A stretch of 64,000 nt of DNA. Origin: Streptomyces sp. H39-S7 (GTDB taxonomy: Bacteria > Actinomycetota > Actinomycetes > Streptomycetales > Streptomycetaceae). The stretch is from assembly GCF_027158205.1 (NCBI RefSeq), contig NZ_JAPVLU010000004.1, positions 148,868-212,867 of the forward strand, in the 5' to 3' direction. Of this stretch, positions 51,137-58,576 are shown piece after piece. Made by a program: the position numbers and the translations under genes. Below the pieces are notes generated by a model. The model did not search any database. It was not told where the DNA came from and worked only from the letters and a program-made list of their open reading frames with translations. Numbering within the stretch: the stretch's first letter is position 1; every line of letters starts with the position of its first letter.

Positions 51137-51150
51137 TGGGAGCGCTCCCA
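51137..51150. promoter_or_regulatory. CebR operator upstream of cebE
   Basis: TGGGAGCGCTCCCA is a perfect 14-bp palindrome identical to the published CebR-box. It lies 64 bp upstream of the cebE start. CebR represses the operon and is released by cellobiose. Confidence 0.9.
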
Positions 51151-51294
51151 CGTGGGCTTGCCGGAACATTCGTGCCTCAGGGGGTGAAGTGTCAAGAGAT
51201 GAAGTCCATTTCGTTGCCGGAACGTGTCCGGGCCGGACCTTCGATCACTTCTTGAACGAAAGGGGCGCGGTATGGCCGCTATCGTGAGGAATCG

Positions 51295-51308
51295 TGGGAG
51301 CGCTCTCA
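51295..51308. promoter_or_regulatory. CebR operator upstream of cebR
   Basis: TGGGAGCGCTCTCA matches the CebR box at 13 of 14 positions and lies 56 bp before the cebR start, consistent with autoregulation. The two boxes are 158 bp apart centre to centre, on the shared 290-bp divergent region, so DNA looping is possible. Confidence 0.8.
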
Positions 51309-51363
51309 CGGGCAGTGCGTCGGAGCGCCTAGGATGGCGCGTCAGTCATGTCGGGAGGCGGAA

Positions 51364-52392
51364 GTGACCGTGAACGGTCGGCACAGCGGACGGCCCACGC
51401 TCGAGGAGGTCGCCGCGCGCGCCGGAGTGGGCCGCGGCACGGTCTCGCGGGTCATCAACGGGTCCCCACGGGTGAGCGACCGGGCCAAGGCCGCGGTCGA
51501 GGTCGCCATCGCCGAGCTGGGGTACGTCCCCAACCGGGCCGCCCGCGCGCTCGCCGGCAACCGGACGGACGCCATCGCGCTCGTCATCCCGGAGCCCGAG
51601 ACCCGGCTCTTCGCCGAGCCGTACTTCTCCGACATCATCCGCGGGGTCGGTGCCGAGCTCGCCGACACCGACATGCAGCTGCTGCTGACGCTGATCCGAA
51701 CACCCAAGGAGCGCTCCCGCTTCGCCCAGTACCTCAGCGCCCACCGGGTCGACGGCGTCCTGCTCGTCTCCGTCCACGAGGACGACCCGCTGCCCGACCT
51801 GCTGGAGCAGCTGGACATGCCCGCCGTCCTGAACGGCCGGCGCTCCGACCTGGAGTCCGTCTCCTACGTGGACTCCGACAACGTCGGCGGCGCCCGGTCC
51901 GCCGTCGGCTACCTGCTCGGCCGCGGCCGCCGCGTCGTGGCCACCATCGCCGGCCCCGTCGACATGTACGTCGCCCGCTGCCGCCTCGACGGGTACCGCC
52001 AGGCCGTTGACGCGGCGGGCCTGGGCGACGACGCGTCGCTCGTCGTCCGCGGCGACTTCACCGAGGAGGGCGGCCGGCGCGCGATGCGGGAACTGCTCGC
52101 CCGTCGGCCCGACGTGGACGCCGTCTTCGCCGCCTCCGACGTCATGGCCTCCGGCGCGCTCCAGGTGCTGCGCGAAGCCGGCCGGCGGGTCCCCGACGAC
52201 GTGGCCCTCGTCGGCTTCGACGACTCCGTCATCGCCCGCCACATGGACCCGGCCCTCACGAGCGTGCGGCAGCCCATCGAGGAGATGGGCCGCACCATGG
52301 CCCGCGTCCTCCTGGAGGAGATCGCGGAACGCACGTCGGTGCGGCGGCACGTGGTGCTCGCCACGGAACTGGTGCGGCGGGACTCGGCATAG
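51364..52392 (+). CDS. cebR: LacI-family repressor CebR
   Basis: This 342-aa repressor has an N-terminal LacI-type HTH (PTLEEVAARAGVGRGTVSRVINGSPRVSDRAKAAVEVAIAELGYVPNRAARALAG) and a C-terminal sugar-binding domain (AEPYFSDIIRGVGAEL, VLLVSVHEDDP, FAASDVMASGALQVLRE, VGFDDSVIARHMDPALTSVRQP). I chose the GTG at 51364, preceded by GGAGG at 51354-51358; the next GTG at 51370 would also fit. Its location, divergent from cebE with two CebR boxes between, identifies it. A terminator follows. Confidence 0.94.
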   Translation: MTVNGRHSGRPTLEEVAARAGVGRGTVSRVINGSPRVSDRAKAAVEVAIAELGYVPNRAARALAGNRTDAIALVIPEPETRLFAEPYFSDIIRGVGAELADTDMQLLLTLIRTPKERSRFAQYLSAHRVDGVLLVSVHEDDPLPDLLEQLDMPAVLNGRRSDLESVSYVDSDNVGGARSAVGYLLGRGRRVVATIAGPVDMYVARCRLDGYRQAVDAAGLGDDASLVVRGDFTEEGGRRAMRELLARRPDVDAVFAASDVMASGALQVLREAGRRVPDDVALVGFDDSVIARHMDPALTSVRQPIEEMGRTMARVLLEEIAERTSVRRHVVLATELVRRDSA

Positions 52393-52488
52393 GGGCCGGA
52401 GGCCGGGGGGCCGTTCACCGGACAGTGTGACGTCGGCCACATGTCCGGGCTCCCCGCCCCGCGGAGCCCCCGGGATCCGAACACGAAG

Positions 52489-52520
52489 AAGCCCCGACCT
52501 GCGTTCGCAGATCGGGGCTT
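52489..52520. terminator. Long bidirectional terminator hairpin
   Basis: AAGCCCCGA (52489-52497) pairs with TCGGGGCTT (52512-52520), and an inner CTGCG/CGCAG extends the stem with a single mismatch. It lies between cebR and the convergent tRNA-His and ends both. Confidence 0.88.
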
Positions 52521-52530
52521 GATCGTTCAG

Positions 52531-52604
52531 GGTGAGTGACGGGACTTGAACCCGCGGCCACCTGGACCACAACCAGGTGCTCTACCAACTGAGCTACACC
52601 CACC
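52531..52604 (-). tRNA. tRNA-His (anticodon GTG)
   Basis: Read on the minus strand this cloverleaf has anticodon arm CCTGGTTGTGGTCCAGG (anticodon GTG, histidine), D-arm AGCTCAGTTGGTAGAGC and T-arm GCGGGTTCAAGTCCCGT. The extra 5' G (position -1, 52604) pairs with C73 (52531), the identity element of tRNA-His. One G-T pair occurs in the acceptor stem. CCA is not encoded. Confidence 0.96.
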
Positions 52605-52670
52605 ATGTCCGGCGCTTCTCGGCGCCGACCTGAAGAAGCATACAGGGTCCGGGAGGGTGCTCGCCTCAGG

Positions 52671-53273
52671 CTATTCGGCGGCCAGGACGTGCTTCGCCGC
52701 GATGGCCCGGGCGGTGTCGGTGTCCGGGCCGGGCTGCGCCACGAAGACGGCTTCGCGGTAGTACCGCAGCTCCGCGATGGACTCGCGGATGTCCGCCAGG
52801 GCGCGGTGGTTGCCGTTCTTTTCCGGGCTGTTGAAGTACGCCCGGGGGTACCACCGGCGGGAGAGCTCCTTGATGGAGGAGACGTCCACGATCCGGTAGT
52901 GGAGGTGCTGTTCGAGGGCCGGCATGTCCCGTGCGAGGAAGCCGCGGTCCGTGCTGACCGAGTTCCCGCACAGCGGGGCCTTGCGCGGCTCGGAGACGTG
53001 CTCGCGCACGTAGTCGAGCACCAGCTTCTCGGCCTCCTCGAGCGTCACACCGCCTTCGAGCTCCTCCAGGAGCCCGGAGGCGGTGTGCATCTCGCGTACG
53101 ACGTCGGGCATGGTCGTCAAGGACTCGGCGGGCGGGCGGATGATGATCTCCACCCCCTCACCGAGAATGTTCAGCTCCGAGTCGGTGACCAGCGCGGCCA
53201 CCTCTACGAGCGCGTCGTGGGCCAGCGACAGCCCGGTCATCTCGCAGTCGATCCACACCATGCGGTCGTTCAT
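52671..53273 (-). CDS. orn: Oligoribonuclease
   Basis: This 200-aa DEDDh 3'-5' exonuclease degrades very short RNAs and pGpG, the breakdown product of c-di-GMP. The motifs are VWIDCEMTGL (D9, E11), GNSVSTDRGFLARDMP, and HRALADIRESIAELRYYR. In Streptomyces ornA is essential for normal aerial growth and lies next to adpA; the same order is seen here, with orn directly downstream of adpA (5 bp gap). The pGpG role links it with c-di-GMP enzymes such as the cdgA protein in this window, as inference. Confidence 0.95.
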   Translation of the reverse strand: MNDRMVWIDCEMTGLSLAHDALVEVAALVTDSELNILGEGVEIIIRPPAESLTTMPDVVREMHTASGLLEELEGGVTLEEAEKLVLDYVREHVSEPRKAPLCGNSVSTDRGFLARDMPALEQHLHYRIVDVSSIKELSRRWYPRAYFNSPEKNGNHRALADIRESIAELRYYREAVFVAQPGPDTDTARAIAAKHVLAAE

Positions 53274-53278
53274 GGGTC

Positions 53279-54595
53279 TCACCCTAAGGGGCGATCGCGT
53301 GGACCAGGCATAGCCGGGTTGCGGCCGCGTGCGATGCGCTCCGCGCGCAGCCGTCCCCTGATGACACCGTCGGTGCCGTCCATGCGGCTCTGCTCCGGCA
53401 CTCGCGGGGCGTACACGTCGGAGTCGGGCTTGCCCGGCACCGTCAGGAGCTGCGGCGGCGTGCCCCGGCGCGGCGGCAGGTGCTCGGCCGGTGCTGGTGG
53501 CCGCTCCGGGTCGTCCTGCGGGCGCCGGGCCCGGTACGCGGCACGGTAGGAGGCGGGCGACGACCCCAGCTGGCGCCGGAAGTGCCCGCGCAGCGCGACG
53601 GGGGAGCGGAAGCCGCAGCGGCCCGCCACCTCGTCCACCGAGAAGTCGGACGTCTCCAGCAGCCGCTGCGCCTGCAGCACCCGCTGCGTGATCAGCCACT
53701 GCAGCGGGGCGCTGCCGGTCAGCGACCGGAAGCGCCGGTCGAAGGTCCTGCGGCTCATGTAGGCGCGCGCCGCCAGGGCCTCCACGTCGAACTGCTCGTG
53801 CAGGTGCTCCAGCGCCCAGGCGACGACCTCGGCCAGCGGGTCGCCACCGATCTCTTCTGGTAATGACCTGTCGAGGTGACGCTGGCTGGAGGGCCAGTCG
53901 CTGCGGCGCGGCGGCACCACGAGCCGCCGGGCGAGCGCGTTCGCCGCCTCGGCGCCGTGGTCGGTGCGCACGACATGCAGGCAGAGGTCGATTCCGGCCG
54001 CGGTGCCGGCCGAGGTCAGTACGTCTCCGTCGTCCACGAACAGCTCCCGGGGGTCCACATGTACGGAGGGATAGCGCTTGGCCAAGGTGGGCGCGTACAT
54101 CCAGTGGGTGGTCGCGGGGCGGCCGTCCAGAAGCCCCGCGGCGGCCAGTACGAACGCCCCTGTGCACAGGCCGATGATCCGGGCGCCTTCCTCATGGGCC
54201 CGGCGCAGCGCGTCGAGGGCCTCGGGAGGCGGTGGCTGGGAGATCGAGCGCCAGGCGGGCACCACGACGGTGCCGGCCCGTGAGAGCGCCTCGAGTCCGT
54301 AGGGGGCGCTGAGTTCCAAACCCCCGGTGGTGCGAAGTGGCCCGTCCTCGCCGGCGCAGACCAGCAGCCGGTAGCGGGGCACGCCCGCGTCCTGCCGGTC
54401 GATGCCGAACACGGAGAGCGGGATGGAACTTTCGAAGATCGGCCCGCCGCTGAACAGCAGCACGGCGACGACTTCGGCACGCCGCCGCGCGGACAGTTTG
54501 CGAGTGGCGCGGGACGACGCTGACGGTGCTGAGGATCCGGCGGATGGCGACAGGTTCTCCATCGCCGTACCGGTCCTGGACTCCTGGCTCATCAT
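53279..54595 (-). CDS. adpA: AdpA, AraC-family master developmental regulator (TTA codon)
   Basis: This regulator of about 438 aa has an N-terminal DJ-1/GATase1-like dimerisation domain (about 45-225: VVAVLLFSGGPIFESSIPLSVFGIDR, GTVVVPAWRS, GLCTGAFVLAAAGLLDG) and a C-terminal AraC-type DNA-binding domain (about 265-370: MSRRTFDRRFRSLTGSAPLQWLITQRVLQAQRLLETS, CGFRSPVALRGHFRRQLGSSP). Sequence and synteny identify it as AdpA/BldH. Codon 245 (53861-53863 on the complementary strand) is TTA, in the linker within RSLPEE, the conserved site at which bldA tRNA controls adpA in other Streptomyces. The ATG at 54595 and an adjacent ATG at 54592 both follow GAGGGGGG. It heads an adpA-orn unit and has a long upstream region. 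Confidence 0.96.
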   Translation of the reverse strand: MMSQESRTGTAMENLSPSAGSSAPSASSRATRKLSARRRAEVVAVLLFSGGPIFESSIPLSVFGIDRQDAGVPRYRLLVCAGEDGPLRTTGGLELSAPYGLEALSRAGTVVVPAWRSISQPPPPEALDALRRAHEEGARIIGLCTGAFVLAAAGLLDGRPATTHWMYAPTLAKRYPSVHVDPRELFVDDGDVLTSAGTAAGIDLCLHVVRTDHGAEAANALARRLVVPPRRSDWPSSQRHLDRSLPEEIGGDPLAEVVAWALEHLHEQFDVEALAARAYMSRRTFDRRFRSLTGSAPLQWLITQRVLQAQRLLETSDFSVDEVAGRCGFRSPVALRGHFRRQLGSSPASYRAAYRARRPQDDPERPPAPAEHLPPRRGTPPQLLTVPGKPDSDVYAPRVPEQSRMDGTDGVIRGRLRAERIARGRNPAMPGPRDRPLG

Positions 54596-55556
54596 GGAGC
54601 TCAAGCCCCCCTCGATCGACGCGGCCCCTCGGTCCTGCACGTTTCCCCCGCCGTATTTCCCAAGATCGAATCTACTGTGTTTGGTGTGCCTGGTGAGGCA
54701 GTTGCGAATACTTCACCACCTGGCGCTAAGTCGACTTGACCACGTGGCGTGAAGCATTCGATCACGAAGCGTTCCACTCACCGAGCCCGCTGTGAAGTAC
54801 GCCTCCGGCTCCCGCGGTGGCCTACGCCGCCCTCCACGCCCCCTGGAGCCGTTTCATTGCAGGTGACAGGCATGTCAGCAAGGGCTTCTACCAACAGGGG
54901 CAGTACGGCCAGAAGTTGGCCGAAAATCATAGGCCCGCCCGCATGCACCTCCCAACGGCGCCCCGTTGTGCGCCCCCTGGCCAGCCAACCGCCCCGGGGC
55001 GCCCCGCGCGACCAGTGGCGTCATCGGGGTGCTATCGGGCCATTCGCCGCCCGCGAGGGGGGCGGGTGTCCTGTTCACGCCGGTGCCGCGGGAAATCTGG
55101 TTTGCGCGGCGGATGGGATTCATGCCCTGCGGCGCTCCGGGCAGGTCTGGGGTGCTCCACGTGCGGCGCCGGGGTCACTGCGGGGGCCCCGATCCGCCGC
55201 GGAGCCGCCGCCGAGCCGCCCTGGAGCCGCTCTGGAGCCCTTCTGGAGCCGGCCCGCCCTCCCGCCGCGCGGAATCGGCCCGCCGGACGACGGCGCGACG
55301 TTGCGCTCGGGGCCGGGCTCCGGCATCCTCCTGGAAACTCCGCGTATGTAATGCCTGCGGAGGCTCGACGAGGCTGTGCAGGGATACGTCTCCGCCGTAC
55401 TCTGGAGTCATCAGGGTCGGAAGCCCTCGAACTGGCCGAAACCGGTCAGCCTCGTGGCCCCCGTCAGGGTATTACCGAACACGCAGCGAAGCCCGCTGTG
55501 ACCGCCGTTGTCCGCCGGTCGGCGTCCCCGCGCCGCCCTCGTCGAGAAACCGCATC
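54596..55556. other. Long non-coding region upstream of adpA and the USP gene
   Basis: These 961 bp separate two divergent genes and show no convincing gene in any frame: candidate frames lack ribosome-binding sites and any recognisable family. The region probably carries the adpA control region, which is long in other Streptomyces, and the promoter of the USP gene. Visible structure includes an inverted repeat CGGCCA/TGGCCG (54906-54911 and 54917-54922), a broader GGTGA/TCACC pair around 54692-54718 and an 11-bp-phased repeat block (55221-55250). No confident BldD, AdpA or gamma-butyrolactone-type operator could be assigned by eye. Confidence 0.6.
55221..55250. repeat. Three CTGGAGCC units with exact 11-bp period
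   Basis: CTGGAGCC occurs at 55221, 55232 and 55243, spaced 11 bp, with partial GAGCC units at 55202 and 55213 extending the phase. A further CTGGAGCC lies at 54843. The period equals about one helical turn, as with arrays bound by a protein on one DNA face. Confidence 0.7.
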
Positions 55557-56078
55557 ATGGCCGGTTATGAGCTTCCTGAGCCCGCTGAAGGCAAGCCGCT
55601 CGCCGAATCGGCGGCGCTCCCCGAAGCGGCCCCCGAGCTGCGCTCGTCCTGTGACCCGGCCTTCCGGCACGGCGTCGTCGTCGGTTTCGACGGCTCGGTC
55701 TCCAGCGAGCGGGCGCTCGCGTACTCGATCGGCATGGCCCGCCGCCTGGGCTCGGCCCTGATCATCGTCCACGTCGCCAACCGCCTTCCGGCCACGGTCT
55801 GGGCCGGTTGCGAACCCCCGGTCTTCGTCGACGTACCGGACCACAGGACCGAGGTCCTGGGCCTGGAACTCGCCTGCGCCGACCACCTCGCCGAGGTCCC
55901 CTGGATCCTGGTCGAACGCGGCGGCGACATCTGCCACGAACTCGAGGAGGTCGGCCGCGAGTACGAGGCCGACGCCATCGTCGTCGGCGGTACCCAAGGC
56001 CTCATCGGCCGCATCTTCGGTTCAGTGGCCGGCCGCCTGGCCCGCAGAGCCCAACGCCCGGTCATCGTGATCCCGTAA
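55557..56078 (+). CDS. Universal stress protein (UspA family)
   Basis: This 173-aa protein has a single USP domain with VVVGFDGSVSSERALAYSIGMARRLGSALIIVHV at the start and the ATP-binding loop GGTQGLIGRIFGSVAGRLARRAQRPVIVIP at the end, close to the G-2x-G-9x-G(S/T) pattern. It adds a charged N-terminal extension of about 35 residues. Role in stress response is only inferred. It is a single gene, divergent from adpA. Confidence 0.92.
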   Translation: MAGYELPEPAEGKPLAESAALPEAAPELRSSCDPAFRHGVVVGFDGSVSSERALAYSIGMARRLGSALIIVHVANRLPATVWAGCEPPVFVDVPDHRTEVLGLELACADHLAEVPWILVERGGDICHELEEVGREYEADAIVVGGTQGLIGRIFGSVAGRLARRAQRPVIVIP

Positions 56079-56094
56079 GGCGCGCTGACGCCGG

Positions 56095-56127
56095 AAGGCG
56101 GGGCCCGGATCCTCCGGGCCCCGCCTT
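56095..56127. terminator. Bidirectional hairpin terminator
   Basis: AAGGCGGGGCCCGG (56095-56108) pairs with CCGGGCCCCGCCTT (56114-56127), a perfect 14-bp stem followed by T residues, between the convergent USP and glmS genes. Confidence 0.88.
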
Positions 56128-56200
56128 TTGCGCTCAGGCCGTCACGTCGTCAGGCCGTCAGGTTGTCCGGCGGCCCAGGCCGTCCGGCCGTTCGCGGGAT

Positions 56201-58015
56201 CTACTCCACCGTGACCGACTTCGCCAGGTTGCGCGGCTTGTCGATGTCACGCCCCATCGCCTTCGCCGTGTGGTAGGCGAACAGCTGCAGCGGGATCCCC
56301 ATCAGGATCGGGTCCAGCTCGACCTCGTTCTTCGGCACCACGATGGTGTGGTCCGCCTTCTCCTGCACCTGGTGCGCCACCGCCAGGATCCGCCCGCTCC
56401 GCGCCTTGATCTCCTCCAGCGCCGCCCGGTTCTTCTCCAGCAGTTCGTCGTCGGGCACGATCGCCACCGTCGGCAGCGCCGGCTCGATCAGCGCCAGCGG
56501 ACCGTGCTTCAACTCGGAGGCCGGGTACGCCTCCGCGTGGATGTAGCTGATCTCCTTGAGCTTCAACGAGGCCTCGCGGGCCACCGGATAGCCCCGCACG
56601 CGCCCGATGAACATCATCGACTTCGCCCCCGCGTACTCCGCGGCCAGCTTCTCGATCTCCGCCTCGCCCTCCAGCATCTCGGCGATCTGCGCGGGCAGCT
56701 TCCGCAGTCCCGCGATGATCCGCTTGCCGTCCGCGACCGACAGGTCCCGGATCCGGCCGAGGTGCAGCGCGAGCAGCCCGAAGGCGACCACGGTGTTGGT
56801 GAAGCACTTGGTGGAGACGACGCAGACCTCGGGGCCCGCGTGCACGTACACCCCGCCGTCCGTCTCGCGGGCGATCGCCGAGCCGACGACGTTCACCACG
56901 CCCAGCACCCGCGCGCCCTTGCGCTTGAGCTCCTGGACGGCGGCGAGCACGTCGTAGGTCTCGCCGGACTGGGACACCGCGATGTAGAGGGTGTCGGGGT
57001 CGACGACCGGGTTGCGGTAGCGGAACTCGGAGGCCGGCTCGGCGTCCGAGGGGATGCGCGCCAGCTCCTCGATCATCTGCGCGCCGATCTGACCGGCGTG
57101 GTAGGACGTGCCGCAGCCGAGGATCTTGATCCGGCGGACGCTCCGCGCCTCGCGCGGGTCGAGGTTCAGGCCGCCCAGGTGCACGGTGGAGAAGCGGTCG
57201 TCGATACGGCCGCGCAGCACGCGGTCGACCGCGTCGGGCTGCTCGGAGATCTCCTTGTGCATGTACGTGTCGTGGCCGCCCATGTCGTACGACTCGGCCT
57301 CCCACTCCACGGTGGTCGGCGTGGCCGAGGTGGTGGAACCCTCGGTGGTGTACGTGCGGAAGTCGTCGGCCTTCAGGGTGGCCATCTCGCCGTCGTCGAG
57401 GGTGACGACCTGGCGGGTGTGGCTGACCAGCGCGGCGACGTCCGAGGCGACGAACATCTCCTTGTCACCGATGCCGAGCACGACCGGCGAGCCGTTGCGG
57501 GCGACGACGATGCGGTCGGGGAAGTCCTGGTGCATGACGGCGATGCCGTAGGTGCCCTCGATGCGGCGCAGCGCCTCCTGGACCTTGGCCTCCAGGGTGT
57601 CGGCCTGTGAGCGGCCGATGAGGTGCACGACGACCTCGGAGTCGGTCTCGGATGTGAACTCCACGCCGTCGGCGATCAGTTTGGCGCGCAGGTCGTCGGC
57701 GTTGTCGATGATGCCGTTGTGGACCAGGGCGACTTTGCCGTCCGCGTCGAGGTGGGGGTGCGCGTTCTCGTCGTTCGGAGCGCCGTGCGTGGCCCATCGG
57801 GTGTGCGCGATACCGGTGGTGCCGGTGAAACGCTTGGGGATGCGGGCCTCCAGCTCGCGGACCCGGCCCTTGGCCTTGACGGTCTTGAGGACCCCGGATT
57901 TTCCGGTGATGACGACGCCCGCCGAGTCGTAGCCCCGGTACTCCAGCCGCTGCAGGCCTTCCAGCAGCAGCGGAGCCACGTCGCGCTTACCGATGTATCC
58001 GACGATCCCGCACAT
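56201..58015 (-). CDS. glmS: Glutamine--fructose-6-phosphate aminotransferase
   Basis: This 604-aa enzyme makes glucosamine-6-phosphate from fructose-6-phosphate and glutamine, the first step of cell-wall amino sugar synthesis. The N-terminal Ntn-glutaminase begins MCGIVGYIGKRDVAP with nucleophile Cys2, and two SIS domains follow (KILGCGTSYHAG, ESGETYDVLAA-like SQSGETYDVLAAVQELK, and LKLKEISYIHAEAYPASELKHGPLALI), ending in DIDKPRNLAKSVTVE. It is full length. In S. coelicolor a second glmS copy exists in this region near hexosaminidase genes, so this may be the paralogue used when recycling amino sugars. GAGAGGGA lies before the ATG. Confidence 0.96.
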   Translation of the reverse strand: MCGIVGYIGKRDVAPLLLEGLQRLEYRGYDSAGVVITGKSGVLKTVKAKGRVRELEARIPKRFTGTTGIAHTRWATHGAPNDENAHPHLDADGKVALVHNGIIDNADDLRAKLIADGVEFTSETDSEVVVHLIGRSQADTLEAKVQEALRRIEGTYGIAVMHQDFPDRIVVARNGSPVVLGIGDKEMFVASDVAALVSHTRQVVTLDDGEMATLKADDFRTYTTEGSTTSATPTTVEWEAESYDMGGHDTYMHKEISEQPDAVDRVLRGRIDDRFSTVHLGGLNLDPREARSVRRIKILGCGTSYHAGQIGAQMIEELARIPSDAEPASEFRYRNPVVDPDTLYIAVSQSGETYDVLAAVQELKRKGARVLGVVNVVGSAIARETDGGVYVHAGPEVCVVSTKCFTNTVVAFGLLALHLGRIRDLSVADGKRIIAGLRKLPAQIAEMLEGEAEIEKLAAEYAGAKSMMFIGRVRGYPVAREASLKLKEISYIHAEAYPASELKHGPLALIEPALPTVAIVPDDELLEKNRAALEEIKARSGRILAVAHQVQEKADHTIVVPKNEVELDPILMGIPLQLFAYHTAKAMGRDIDKPRNLAKSVTVE

Positions 58016-58123
58016 ATGGTCGTCCCTCTCCGTCGTGTGTCAGTTGGTGGTGGCGCCCCGCCCGCACGCGGGGGGCACCGGTGGATGCAGATGCAGGTAC
58101 AGCTGTGGTGTGTCAGCCGTGCG

Positions 58124-58399
58124 TCAGCCGTAGACGATGCGGCGCAGTTGCCGCAGGGAGAGCTCCGGCGGAGCCACCGCGCGATGCGGCAGCTCCTCGG
58201 TGATCCGCTCGAAGATCACCGCGTTGACCAGGCCTTTGGCCTGGAGCTCGCGGTGCCGGCGGCGGACGAACAGCTCCGTCGTCTCGTCGAAGTACGCCAG
58301 CACGTCCTGGATCACCCGGGTCGCCTCACCGCGGTGCAGCGGTGTGGTGCGGACCAGGTGGTCGACAAGGTCCTCGTGGGACGTCTGGCGGTCGGGCAT
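58124..58399 (-). CDS. Small conserved protein upstream of glmS
   Basis: This 91-aa soluble protein (MPDRQTSHEDLVDHLVRTTPLHRGEATRVIQ opening; ELSLRQLRRIVYG end) is helical and charged, with no recognised catalytic motif. I recall similar small genes beside glmS and hexosaminidase genes in other Streptomyces, but the function is unknown. It is divergent from the GH20 gene with a DasR-like site between and lies 108 bp upstream of glmS on the same strand, so an operon with glmS is possible. Confidence 0.82.
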   Translation of the reverse strand: MPDRQTSHEDLVDHLVRTTPLHRGEATRVIQDVLAYFDETTELFVRRRHRELQAKGLVNAVIFERITEELPHRAVAPPELSLRQLRRIVYG

Positions 58400-58491
58400 C
58401 CGTAGATACTGGTGTGATCATCGCCCGTTTGCAAGAATCCTGCCCGATTCCGGGCAGAAGGCGGATCTCGGTGAGCCAAAAGCGTGGGGAA

Positions 58492-58507
58492 ATTGGTCTA
58501 CACCTTG
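58492..58507. promoter_or_regulatory. DasR-like operator between GH20 and the small gene/glmS
   Basis: ATTGGTCTACACCTTG (58492-58507) keeps TGGTCTA-ACC of the DasR consensus, and a following GACCA completes an inverted TGGTC/GACCA pair (58494-58513). It lies 70 bp upstream of the hexosaminidase start. The remainder of the region has no other structure I can see. Confidence 0.55.
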
Positions 58508-58576
58508 ACCACTCCGGGTGCGCGCGGTACCCAAGGGACAGCGTTACCTCCGCCTCCCGCTGAAGGGATTCCCCCG

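Noticed and set aside
46082-51187. A 1701-codon open frame on the plus strand across the ceb operon
   Set aside because: It is antisense to bglC, cebG, cebF and cebE, lacks a ribosome-binding site and any domain, and has an Arg/Gly/His-rich composition typical of the opposite strand of high-GC genes.
54917-54926. AdpA-binding site in the adpA upstream region
   Set aside because: TGGCCGAAAA misses the required G of the TGGCSNGWWY consensus, and such weak matches are common.
54749-55761. Coding sequences in the region upstream of adpA
   Set aside because: Candidate frames have no ribosome-binding site and translations without structure or conserved motifs. They also run into the USP gene in another frame.
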